Assembly (NCBI GenBank): GCA_947174275.1
Contig: CAMWIJ010000020.1
Location: 1-41,637, forward strand
Direction of reading: 5' to 3'
DNA: 41,637 nt
Origin: an uncultured Muribaculaceae bacterium
Lineage (GTDB): Bacteria; Bacteroidota; Bacteroidia; Bacteroidales; Muribaculaceae
Made by a program: the position numbers and the translations under genes
Notes under the pieces: generated by a model
Seen by the model: only the letters and a program-made list of their open reading frames with translations
Database searches by the model: none
Told to the model about the DNA's origin: nothing
In this document: piece by piece, positions 1-6,911 of the stretch
Layout: each line of letters starts with the position of its first letter
Numbering within the stretch: the stretch's first letter is position 1

Positions 1-7
1 ATAAAAC

Positions 8-32
8 AAAAAAATCTCCAAATTTATTTGGA
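8..32 (-). terminator. Intrinsic terminator of the minus-strand ncRNA
   Basis: On the minus strand a 6-bp stem (TCCAAA/TTTGGA, 17-32) with a 4-nt loop is followed by GA and a run of seven T residues (14-8). Confidence 0.6.
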
Positions 33-355
33 AATTAACATAGAATACGTGAGAGTCTGTACTGTTACTCGTTCCACTAACGGAGGCTCTGACATTGCCC
101 ATCTTGGTAGAACGAGCAACGAGAGGCCTCACGCAAATATGTAATATGCGCCACGGCACAAGATTTCTCACGAAATATGTTGAACCGCAGGCACGAATAT
201 ACATACCCACAAGCCATCTACTGTTGCTGCATCCTTGACCAAGATTATGAAACTGTCAGATTTCCGTTAGTCAAGAAAGAGCGCTGGTATACGCTTTCCT
301 TAATGTCTGCATCCCACCCACTTTAACCCATATCGGGCCTCCATGGACGATATGC
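8..355 (-). ncRNA. Structured non-coding RNA, family not identified
   Basis: No convincing ORF covers this stretch, but it has its own minus-strand promoter (361-392) and intrinsic terminator (8-32), giving a transcript of about 350 nt. Read on the minus strand it folds well: a 5' hairpin (CAUAUCG with CGAUAUG, near 325-355), a 9-bp helix CUUGACUAA/UUGGUCAAG (near 235-275) capped by GAAA...UUUC, and a long 3' hairpin (about 46-135) in which GUUGCUCGUUCUAC pairs over 14 positions with GUGGAACGAGUAAC, allowing G-U pairs, inside a CGUGAG/CUCACG outer stem. I checked by eye for RNase P, tmRNA and SRP hallmark motifs and did not find them. Its size suits a housekeeping RNA or a large regulatory RNA. 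Family assignment is open. Confidence 0.6.
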
Positions 356-360
356 AGAAG

Positions 361-392
361 CAAAGTTAATTAATATTTTGTTGTATTTCAAA
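361..392 (-). promoter_or_regulatory. Bacteroidetes-type promoter of the ncRNA
   Basis: On the minus strand the -7 box TAACTTTG (361-368) lies exactly 20 bases downstream of a -33 TTTG (389-392), matching the Bacteroidetes primary-sigma consensus. Transcription should start near 353-356. The stretch 393-710 upstream of dnaK holds no gene that I can see. Confidence 0.65.
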
Positions 393-710
393 GATTTTAA
401 CAGTAAAAATGCTAAAAAATGCTAAATATTGATGTCCTGGACATCAGAGCCATCCGGTGATACGGGTGGAACAGTTGGAGAGGAGTGGCGGATAGCCGTC
501 GTGGGGGAGCAGGTACGCGGCCTACTGACAAAAATGCATGCCGAATGCGACATTTTGGCAGTATTTAAGTTAAATTGTCAAACGCCGGTGTCGTAAAACT
601 TTTTGGCACAACATTTGTTTGACTATTAGACGCAGCGGTGAGGCGCGCGATGCCGCAAACCGCGATGTGAACTTGCAAATCAGAATAATAACATAAAAAT
701 ATATATCATT

Positions 711-2639
711 ATGGGAAAGATAATTGGTATTGACTTAGGTACAACCAACTCATGTGTATCAGTATTGGAGGGTAATGACCCTGTCGTAATTCCTAACAGC
801 GAAGGCCGCAACACTACGCCTTCGGTGGTGGCATTTGTTGACGGCGGCGAGCGCAAGGTAGGCGATCCCGCGAAACGTCAGGCTATCACCAACCCCAAGC
901 GTACGGTATATTCAATCAAGCGTTTCATGGGTGAGACTTACGATCAGGTGCAGAGCGAAATCGAGCGTGTGCCTTATAAGGTGGTGCGCAGCGACAACAA
1001 CACTCCGCGTGTCGACATCGACGGCCGCCAGTACACTCCGCAGGAGATTTCGGCCATGATTCTTCAGAAGATGAAAAAGACAGCCGAGGATTATCTGGGT
1101 CAGTCGGTGACCGACGCCGTAATCACTGTGCCCGCCTACTTCAACGACGCACAGCGTAAGGCCACGAAGGAGGCCGGTGAAATCGCAGGTCTCAACGTGC
1201 AGCGTATCGTCAACGAGCCTACCGCAGCCGCTTTGGCCTACGGCCTTGACAAGAGCGACAAGGATCAGAAAATCGCTGTGTTTGACCTCGGTGGCGGTAC
1301 TTTCGATATCTCTATTCTGGAGCTTGGCGACGGTGTGTTTGAGGTGAAATCGACCAACGGTGACACCCACCTCGGAGGTGACGACTTCGACCACGTGATT
1401 ATCGACTGGCTTGCCGACGAGTTTATGAAGGAGCACAATGTAGACCTCCGTCAGGACCCGATGGCTCTGCAGCGACTCAAAGAGGCTGCTGAAAAAGCCA
1501 AAATCGAACTTTCGTCGACTACTTCGACTGAAATCAACCTCCCGTATATCATGCCCGTGAACGGCATACCCCAGCACCTTGTAAAGACTCTTACACGTGC
1601 GAAATTCGAGCAGCTCGCCGACAAGCTCATCGAGCGTACGCTCGTTCCCTGTGAGCAGGCTCTCAAGGATGCCGGCATGACTGCGAAGGATATCGACGAG
1701 GTAATTCTCGTGGGCGGTTCGACCCGTATCCCCGCAATTCAGGCGCTTGTCGAGAAATTCTTCGGCAAGGCTCCTTCAAAGGGTGTGAACCCCGACGAAG
1801 TGGTGGCAGTAGGTGCTGCAATCCAGGGCGCTGTGATTTCAGGCGATGTGAAGGATGTGCTTCTTCTCGACGTTGTGCCTCTGTCGGTTGGTATCGAGAC
1901 TCTCGGCGGCGTGATGACAAAACTTATCGAGGCCAACACTACGATACCTACCCGCAAGAGCGAGACATTCTCTACGGCCGCCGACAATCAGCCTTCGGTT
2001 GAAATCCATGTATTGCAGGGTGAACGCCCCATGGCGAAGGATGACAAGACACTGGGTAAATTCCACCTCGACGGCATCATGCCCGCTCCCCGTGGCATAC
2101 CTCAGATTGAAGTCACTTTCGAAATCGACAAGAACGGTATTCTCAACGTATCGGCCAAAGATAAGGCTACAGGCAAGGAGCAGAGCATACGTATCGAGGC
2201 ATCATCGGGTCTGACCGACGCTGAAATCAAGCGCATGAAGGATGAGGCCGCTGCAAATGCCGCAAGCGATGCCAAAGAGAAAGAGCGCATCGACAAGCTC
2301 AATCAGGCTGACGCTATCATCTTCCAGACAGAGAAGCAGCTTGCCGACCTCGGCGACAAGATACCCGCTGACAAGAAGGCTGCCATCGAAACAGCCGTGG
2401 CACAGCTCAAAGAGGCTCACAAGGCTCAGGATATCGACGGTATCGATGCTGCAATAAAGAATATCGAGGCTCAGTTCCAGGCCGCACAGCAGGATATCCT
2501 CAACGCCCAGGCTCAGGCACAGGGTGGCGCCAATCCCGGTGCAGGTTTCGATCCCAATGCAGGTGCCAACCCCGGAGCAGGCAGCAACGGCGGCGGTGAT
2601 GACCACGTGACCGACGTTGACTTCGAGGAAGTGAAGTAA
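711..2639 (+). CDS. dnaK: Molecular chaperone DnaK (Hsp70)
   Basis: DnaK is the cytosolic ATP-driven Hsp70 chaperone that works with DnaJ and GrpE on unfolded proteins. The 642-residue protein has the normal family length. The N-terminal actin-like ATPase opens with [14 protein letters not shown], carries the second phosphate-binding motif [12 protein letters not shown] near residue 195 and the adenosine motif [12 protein letters not shown] near 340. The substrate-binding domain follows ([17 protein letters not shown] near 390) with a helical lid, and a Gly/Asn/Ala-rich linker leads to the acidic tail [13 protein letters not shown] typical of DnaK. The start follows an AT-rich leader with no Shine-Dalgarno, as is usual in this phylum. 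It is monocistronic here, with a terminator directly after it. Neither dnaJ nor grpE is adjacent. Confidence 0.98.
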   Translation: MGKIIGIDLGTTNSCVSVLEGNDPVVIPNSEGRNTTPSVVAFVDGGERKVGDPAKRQAITNPKRTVYSIKRFMGETYDQVQSEIERVPYKVVRSDNNTPRVDIDGRQYTPQEISAMILQKMKKTAEDYLGQSVTDAVITVPAYFNDAQRKATKEAGEIAGLNVQRIVNEPTAAALAYGLDKSDKDQKIAVFDLGGGTFDISILELGDGVFEVKSTNGDTHLGGDDFDHVIIDWLADEFMKEHNVDLRQDPMALQRLKEAAEKAKIELSSTTSTEINLPYIMPVNGIPQHLVKTLTRAKFEQLADKLIERTLVPCEQALKDAGMTAKDIDEVILVGGSTRIPAIQALVEKFFGKAPSKGVNPDEVVAVGAAIQGAVISGDVKDVLLLDVVPLSVGIETLGGVMTKLIEANTTIPTRKSETFSTAADNQPSVEIHVLQGERPMAKDDKTLGKFHLDGIMPAPRGIPQIEVTFEIDKNGILNVSAKDKATGKEQSIRIEASSGLTDAEIKRMKDEAAANAASDAKEKERIDKLNQADAIIFQTEKQLADLGDKIPADKKAAIETAVAQLKEAHKAQDIDGIDAAIKNIEAQFQAAQQDILNAQAQAQGGANPGAGFDPNAGANPGAGSNGGGDDHVTDVDFEEVK

Positions 2640-2655
2640 GACATCAAATCAACGA

Positions 2656-2702
2656 TAATAAAGTGGGGCGCGGCTCAATGAGTTACGTCCCACTTTGTTA
2701 TA
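2656..2702 (+). terminator. Intrinsic terminator after dnaK
   Basis: AAAGTGGG (2660-2667) pairs with CCCACTTT (2689-2696) across a 21-base loop that is itself partly paired, and is followed by a short T-containing tail. It begins about 20 bases after the dnaK stop codon. Confidence 0.65.
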
Positions 2703-2754
2703 TTCATTGTTTTGATAAAATAATTTTGAAGAGTTAATTATCAGACTTTTTTCG

Positions 2755-2762
2755 TAAATTTG
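2755..2762 (+). promoter_or_regulatory. Possible -7 box for the toxin/antitoxin pair
   Basis: TAAATTTG fits TAnnTTTG, but the nearest TTTG upstream (2725-2728) is 26 bases away, longer than ideal. If it is used, the MITE-like element at 2834-3000 lies in the 5' untranslated leader of the toxin/antitoxin operon. Confidence 0.3.
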
Positions 2763-2833
2763 CGATAGGTTCAATTGCCTTTGGCGCCGCGAACCGGCCT
2801 TTGGCCGACATTCGCTATAGAACCATTGCGAGC

Positions 2834-3000
2834 TTAGAAACTGTTTAAATTTATATGATACGGATTTTGAGATGGATTGTCGGATTGATTTTTGTTTGTG
2901 ATGAGGGAGCGTAGCCGTAGCTACGTGACCGAAGAATAAACAAAAAGACACCGACAAGACACTCAAAGGTAAAGTGATATGAATTTTAAACAGTTTCTTA
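2834..3000. mobile_element. MITE-like palindromic element with long inverted repeats
   Basis: The stretch starts with GAAACTGTTTAAA (2837-2849) and ends with its exact reverse complement TTTAAACAGTTTC (2985-2997). The similarity between the two arms continues inward for about 60 bases, including matching TTGTCGG and TTTTTGTTT segments, so almost the whole element is an imperfect palindrome. A second small hairpin (GTAGC/GCTAC) sits at the centre. TTA occurs directly outside both ends (2834-2836 and 2998-3000) and could be a 3-bp target duplication. It has no coding capacity, so any movement would need a transposase encoded elsewhere. Confidence 0.6.
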
Positions 3001-3033
3001 AGGTTGGCGTTGAATAAGAAATGATTATTGATT

Positions 3034-3249
3034 ATGTCGGAAGAGCAGATGAACAGTTATCGACTTACGTCGATGGAGGAGCCGGGAGACGAACGTATGG
3101 CTCAGATCATGCGTGAAGTTGCCGAGGATGCGCGCGAAAGCACTCGCCGGGCGGCCGAACGTGTGGCTGCCGGGATTGAGGCGGCCTCGCATGAAGCCCG
3201 TATCAGAGTTGAAGAAACGATTAATCGACTTCGCAATGGCAGCAAGTAA
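3034..3249 (+). CDS. Small helical putative antitoxin of the zeta-like toxin
   Basis: This 71-residue protein is acidic at its N-terminus and then strongly helical and rich in Ala, Arg and Glu (MREVAEDARESTRRAAERVA). It has no recognisable DNA-binding motif. I start it at the ATG at 3034; an in-frame TTG lies six bases upstream. Its last 14 bases overlap the start of the zeta-like gene in another frame, so the two are translationally coupled, the usual order of antitoxin before toxin. Small helical proteins commonly precede zeta-like kinases in Bacteroidales. The antitoxin role is inferred from position and size, not from a recognised family. Confidence 0.6.
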   Translation: MSEEQMNSYRLTSMEEPGDERMAQIMREVAEDARESTRRAAERVAAGIEAASHEARIRVEETINRLRNGSK

Positions 3250-3853
3250 TCATCGCCCTGTTCTGATTGTGATTGCCGGGCCTAACGGGTCGGGAAAAAC
3301 TTCTGTGACCTCCAAGATTCTCCATCATGAGTGGCTGGAGGATTCGGAGTATATCAATCCGGATAATGTTGCACGCGATCTGTTCGGCGACTGGAATAAC
3401 CAGGATTCTGTCCTCAAGGCTGCCAACTATTGCAATGAATGGAGGGAAAGATGTCTTGTAGAACGTAAGAGCCATATCTTTGAGACTGTGATGTCGGCCA
3501 CAGATAAAGTCGATTATATTCTTAGAGCGAAGGAAGCCGGATTCTTTGTCCGTCTGTTCTTTGTTTCCACTGACTCTCCGACAATCAATGCAAAGCGTGT
3601 TGCTAACCGTGTGCTGAATGGTGGACACGATGTGCCTATCCCAAAAATCATATCCCGCTATGATAAGTCAATAGCCAACTGCATTGCGTTAGCTCCATAC
3701 GTTGACCGACTCTATGTCTATGATAACTCAATCGAGGATGCAGAAGCGCGTCTTTTGTTCCGACTGAGCGACGGCGAACTTGCCAAACGCTATGTTGAGG
3801 AACTTCCCGATTGGGCCTCAAACATCCTTCCGAGATCGTATACGACAAAGTGA
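3236..3853 (+). CDS. Zeta-toxin-like P-loop kinase
   Basis: The protein of 205 residues belongs to the zeta-toxin/UDP-GlcNAc-kinase-like P-loop family. In characterised members these enzymes phosphorylate nucleotide sugars and poison peptidoglycan synthesis; the substrate here is not known. Visible signals are the Walker A motif AGPNGSGKTS near residue 12, YINPDNVARDLF near 37, IFETVMS near 81 (the strand before the lid) and RVANRVLNGGHDVP near 122 with the Arg/His pattern of the family, followed by ISRYDKS. I chose the ATG at 3236 because the P-loop then starts in the usual place about 10 residues in; the longer upstream reading runs through the antitoxin gene. It overlaps the putative antitoxin by 14 bases. 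Confidence 0.8.
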   Translation: MAASNHRPVLIVIAGPNGSGKTSVTSKILHHEWLEDSEYINPDNVARDLFGDWNNQDSVLKAANYCNEWRERCLVERKSHIFETVMSATDKVDYILRAKEAGFFVRLFFVSTDSPTINAKRVANRVLNGGHDVPIPKIISRYDKSIANCIALAPYVDRLYVYDNSIEDAEARLLFRLSDGELAKRYVEELPDWASNILPRSYTTK

Positions 3854-3873
3854 AGCAAGACATCGAATTGACG

Positions 3874-3981
3874 ATGACGGAACAGGACGTGTCGGAAATT
3901 TTAATTAAGACACAGCCTGTTTGTTTTGAACTGTTGTCATTGGCAGGTGTTAATATGGAAAACCTATTAAAGAGATTGTGA
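3874..3981 (+). CDS. Tiny ORF between the zeta-like gene and the DIP1984 gene
   Basis: This 35-residue ORF (MTEQDVSEILIKTQ...ENLLKRL) starts 20 bases after the zeta stop and ends one base before the DIP1984 start codon. Its frame is also open upstream through an in-frame GTG at 3850 and back into the zeta gene. It could therefore be a genuine coupled microprotein, or the displaced C-terminus of an ancestral longer toxin after a frameshift. I recognise no family. Confidence 0.35.
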   Translation: MTEQDVSEILIKTQPVCFELLSLAGVNMENLLKRL

Positions 3982-3982
3982 T

Positions 3983-4441
3983 ATGAAGATTGCTGAGGCT
4001 TTGGCACAGAGGGCGGATCTGCAGAAGCGGATCGCGCAGATGGACGGGCGGCTTAAGGCTGCATGCCGCGTGCAGGAGGGCGATGAGCCTGCCGAGCAGC
4101 CTGCCGAGCTGTTTGGAGAGTTTGACAGGTGTGTAGATGAGCTTGAGCGGCTTATCAGGCGCATCAACCGCACGAACCAGAGTGTGGTGCTTTCTGACGG
4201 GGCAACGATTGCTGACAAGATTGCGGTGCGTGACGTGTTGAAGATGAAGGTGCAACAGTTGCAGGGGCTGCTGTCGTATCTGTCGGAGCGTGCTGACCGG
4301 TATACGCGTCAGGAGATACGTTATGTAAATACTGTCGATGTGAAGGATGTGCGACGTCAGGCCGACGATTGCTCGCGGCGGTTGCGAGAGACGGATTGTG
4401 AGATACAGTCGGCCAACTGGTTGTATGACCTGATGGAATGA
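3983..4441 (+). CDS. DIP1984 family protein
   Basis: This is a cytosolic, mostly helical protein of 152 residues matching the DIP1984 family, for which no biochemical role is established. Family features visible are the start MKIAEALAQRADLQKRIAQM, the VQEGDEPAE segment near residue 31, LIRRINRTN near 58 followed by LSDGATIADKIAVRDVLK, and the C-terminal RYTRQEIRYVNTVDV and NWLYDLME. The length is standard. The gene follows the zeta-like locus in the same direction and may share its transcript. DIP1984 genes are scattered in accessory positions of many bacteria and no link to toxin function is known. The next 216 bases before the convergent murB contain nothing I can identify. Confidence 0.85.
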   Translation: MKIAEALAQRADLQKRIAQMDGRLKAACRVQEGDEPAEQPAELFGEFDRCVDELERLIRRINRTNQSVVLSDGATIADKIAVRDVLKMKVQQLQGLLSYLSERADRYTRQEIRYVNTVDVKDVRRQADDCSRRLRETDCEIQSANWLYDLME

Positions 4442-4657
4442 TATTTCCGGTGTAGCCGTGGGCGTCGGTCTGAGAGTATGCGAATTCGCTAAGGAGTCAA
4501 TCTTAGCATCGTGCAGACACACAGGGCATGTGTCACTGTTTTTACAGGGTAATGCCAGTAGGCTGTAGAAATGTATGATTTACATCTTATTTTTTATTAC
4601 CATGCGTATGCAGACCTGCGTCAGGGCGAGGGCGGGAAGCGGGATATAACGGAAATG

Positions 4658-5674
4658 TCAGAGGTGCTCGACTTCGGGAGTGAGGGTGATGGCGAAGCGG
4701 GAGTTTACGGCGTCGATGATGCGGTGTTCGAGGGTGAGTATGTCGTCGGCGGTGGCTGTGCCGTCGGTGTTGACAATCACGAGGGGTTGCGTGGGCCATA
4801 ACGAGGCTCCGCCCTGTGTCATGGTCTTGCATCCGGCTTTGTCGATGAGCCATGCGGCTGGGACTTTGACGGCGTTGTCGCCGACGATGAAGTGTGGCAC
4901 TTTTGTGTCGGGACAGATGGCTTCAATCTTTTGGAAATGCTCACATGTGATGACGGGGTTTTTGAAGAAACTGCCGGCGCTTCCTGTCGTGGCGGGGTCG
5001 GGGAGTTTGGTGTCGCGTATGGTGATTACGGCGCGGCGCATGTCGGTGGCTGTGGGGTTGTCGCCGACTATTGTCTGCAGGTTGGCGTAGTCGAGGCGCG
5101 GCGTCGGACGTGTGGTGAGGCGGAAGTATACTTTGGTGATGATGTAGCGGTCGCGTGCCTGCGGAGTCTTGAAGATGGAGTGTCGATAACCGAACTGCAT
5201 CATGTCGTGGTCAAACCGGCAATGGCTGCCGGTGACGGTGTCGATGGCGTCGACGCGTGCTATGTGTTCGCCTGCTTCGACTCCGTATGCGCCGACATTT
5301 TGCACGGCTGATGCGCCGACTGTGCCTGGTATGCCTGAGAGGTTTTCGAGTCCCCAGATGCCGAGTGCGGCCAGGTCGCGGCAAAGGTGGTCCATGACGA
5401 TGCCTGCCGAGGCGGCTACGATGACGCTGTCGTCAGTGGCGTGGTCGATGTCGCGCTCGTTGATGCGAGATATCAGTATTGTGCCCGGGAAATCGCGTGT
5501 GAAGAGCATGTTGCTGCCTTGTCCGAGGTGTTTTACCGGGCGGGGCAGGGTGGTGTCGGCGAGCAGCTGCTCCAGCTCTTCGATGCTGTCGTAGCAGGCT
5601 ACGCAGGCGGCTTTGGCCGATATATGAAATGTGGTGATGTCACGGACATCGCAGTTATGAAGTATCTCGCTCAT
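4658..5674 (-). CDS. murB: UDP-N-acetylenolpyruvoylglucosamine reductase (MurB)
   Basis: MurB is the cytosolic FAD enzyme that uses NADPH to reduce enolpyruvyl-UDP-GlcNAc to UDP-MurNAc in peptidoglycan precursor synthesis. The 338-residue protein has the expected FAD-binding halves: GQGSNMLFTRDFPGTIL near 50 and GLENLSGIPGTVGASAVQNVGAYG near 108, where the FAD-contacting Gly/Ser residues lie. The YRHSIFK motif near 167 supplies the conserved Tyr/Arg pair, and PATTGSAGSFFKNPVI near 226 carries the catalytic serine (GSAGSFFKNP) of the E. coli-like type I group. The final glutamate region is near 325 (TLTPEVE). It is transcribed leftward, apparently alone. Confidence 0.97.
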   Translation of the reverse strand: MSEILHNCDVRDITTFHISAKAACVACYDSIEELEQLLADTTLPRPVKHLGQGSNMLFTRDFPGTILISRINERDIDHATDDSVIVAASAGIVMDHLCRDLAALGIWGLENLSGIPGTVGASAVQNVGAYGVEAGEHIARVDAIDTVTGSHCRFDHDMMQFGYRHSIFKTPQARDRYIITKVYFRLTTRPTPRLDYANLQTIVGDNPTATDMRRAVITIRDTKLPDPATTGSAGSFFKNPVITCEHFQKIEAICPDTKVPHFIVGDNAVKVPAAWLIDKAGCKTMTQGGASLWPTQPLVIVNTDGTATADDILTLEHRIIDAVNSRFAITLTPEVEHL

Positions 5675-5800
5675 ATCGTGCTTAAGTAACTGTTTGAAAT
5701 TATTCTATACATTCTCTATTATTCAAATATTCTGCCGGCGTTTTTGTCGCTTTCCGTCTCGGCGTGATATCAAAATAATCAGAGCAGCTGTATATTTTTA

Positions 5801-5808
5801 CAAATATA
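5801..5808 (-). promoter_or_regulatory. murB: Probable -7 box of the murB promoter
   Basis: On the minus strand TATATTTG fits TAnnTTTG and lies about 125 bases upstream of the murB start. No good TTTG lies 19-21 bases further upstream, so the assignment is tentative. Confidence 0.35.
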
Positions 5809-5850
5809 ACAAAATTTGTGCAGTTAGCGATTGCGGATAGTTAATTGCAT

Positions 5851-5895
5851 ATAAAAAAAGGTGGAGCGTCAACACTGACACTCCACTTTTTTTAT
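5851..5895 (-). terminator. Terminator of the rpmB-rpmG-DUF4295 operon
   Basis: A-run, GTGGAG, short loop, CTCCAC, T-run: the hairpin (about AAAGTGGAG against CTCCACTTT) is flanked by A7 on one side and T7 on the other, so it could work on both strands. It lies about 60 bases past the DUF4295 stop codon and before the murB promoter. Confidence 0.75.
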
Positions 5896-5951
5896 ATGTG
5901 CTGTCAGACGTCGGAATATGACGTCGGGCATGATATAATTATTGGGGGTAA

Positions 5952-6101
5952 TTATTTAAGGGCATCTTTAACGGCGTCGTTGGGCACCATTTCTTCCTTA
6001 AACATGTAAGCGCCGGTTTTGGGCGACTTTACCATTTTGATAACTTTGCTGTATGTGCGACCTTCACCTTTTTGAAGAGAGGCGACTGTTTTCTTTGCCA
6101 T
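5952..6101 (-). CDS. DUF4295 small protein
   Basis: This small basic protein of 49 residues (MAKKTVASLQKGEGRTYSKV...NDAVKDALK) has the size and sequence of the Bacteroidetes DUF4295 family, which is almost always found directly after rpmB and rpmG. The high lysine content and this location suggest a ribosome-associated protein, but no function is established. It starts 12 bases after the rpmG stop codon on the minus strand and is the last gene of the operon, followed by a strong terminator. Confidence 0.88.
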   Translation of the reverse strand: MAKKTVASLQKGEGRTYSKVIKMVKSPKTGAYMFKEEMVPNDAVKDALK

Positions 6102-6113
6102 ATCCTAATCGTA

Positions 6114-6302
6114 TTATTTGATTTCTTTATGTACGGTTACCTTCTTGAGGATGGGGTTGTATTTTTTGAGTTCAAGACGCTCGGTTGTGTTCTTGCGGTT
6201 TTTGGTGGTGATATAGCGTGAAGTGCCGGGCATACCACTTGCCTTGTGCTCGGTGCATTCGAGGATAACTTGCACGCGATTACCTTTAGCTTTCTTTGCC
6301 AT
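6114..6302 (-). CDS. rpmG: 50S ribosomal protein L33
   Basis: L33 is a small protein of the large ribosomal subunit near the E site. The 62-residue product ([20 protein letters not shown]) shows the L33 core [21 protein letters not shown]. Only one cysteine is present, so this is the zinc-independent (C-minus) form without the paired CxxC motifs. It lies 5 bases after rpmB on the same strand. Confidence 0.97.
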   Translation of the reverse strand: MAKKAKGNRVQVILECTEHKASGMPGTSRYITTKNRKNTTERLELKKYNPILKKVTVHKEIK

Positions 6303-6307
6303 TTTAT

Positions 6308-6565
6308 TTAGAATTCTATATATTTGATTTCAGAAATATAACCTTTGCCTGCAGCGTGCTTGAGAGCAGCGTCAAGACCTAATTTGTTGATAGTGCGCAA
6401 TCCGGCAGCGGAGATGGTGAGAGAAATCCACGCGTCCTGTTCAACCCAATAGAATTTTTTGTTGAAGAGATTGACATTGAAGCGGCGTTTGGTACGGCGC
6501 TTAGAGTGCGATACGTTGTTGCCGGTAATCGCTTTTTTGCCCGTAATTTGACAAATCTTTGACAT
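6308..6565 (-). CDS. rpmB: 50S ribosomal protein L28
   Basis: L28 is a large-subunit ribosomal protein. The 85-residue product begins [29 protein letters not shown], the usual start of the family, and contains [13 protein letters not shown] in its C-terminal half. It is the first gene of the rpmB-rpmG-DUF4295 operon and is preceded by an untranslated leader of about 125 bases. Confidence 0.97.
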   Translation of the reverse strand: MSKICQITGKKAITGNNVSHSKRRTKRRFNVNLFNKKFYWVEQDAWISLTISAAGLRTINKLGLDAALKHAAGKGYISEIKYIEF

Positions 6566-6697
6566 GGCTGTTAATGAATTTATCTATTATGTTTCGTTAT
6601 TTTACTGCATCGCTTCATGGCCGCCATCTCAGTCTCATATCACCCGGGAGCGCATCATTTCTCTCAGGCTTTACAGGATGAGCCATAAAACAGTGTG

Positions 6698-6729
6698 CAA
6701 AGTAACTGATTTTTTCTCAACTAACCAAA
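6698..6729 (-). promoter_or_regulatory. rpmB: Promoter of the rpmB operon
   Basis: On the minus strand a -33 TTTG (6726-6729), a 20-base spacer and TTACTTTG (6698-6705, one mismatch to TAnnTTTG) give a predicted start near 6690. The leader from there to the rpmB start is about 125 bases. I saw no convincing conserved riboprotein-binding structure in it, and the overlapping plus-strand reading frame at 6564-6794 is not credible as a gene. Confidence 0.6.
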
Positions 6730-6911
6730 TTTTTTCACTTATTTTCGATAATTTATTAACAAAGGGAGGCCGGTTCGGCTCTTTTTGGAGATGAACAGTT
6801 ACTTATTATAAAAAAATGAGTAATTTCGCAGAGCAGGTGGGGGCGTCGATATGCGCTCCGGCCTTAGAGCTAAAATCATTTAAAAGTAAACACTCTCTTA
6901 GATTTCAAGAT

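Noticed and set aside
5688..5720. AACTGTTTGAAATT near murB resembling the end of the MITE-like element
   Set aside because: Only a short partial match, with no second arm nearby, so it may be chance.
6564..6794. 76-codon plus-strand frame opposite the rpmB leader
   Set aside because: It covers the rpmB start and promoter on the other strand and has no recognisable protein signature.
6816..6911. N-terminal extension of nadE from 6816
   Set aside because: The 32 extra residues are not family-like, and a promoter-like TAATTTCG lies within them. The ATG at 6912 gives the usual NadE start.
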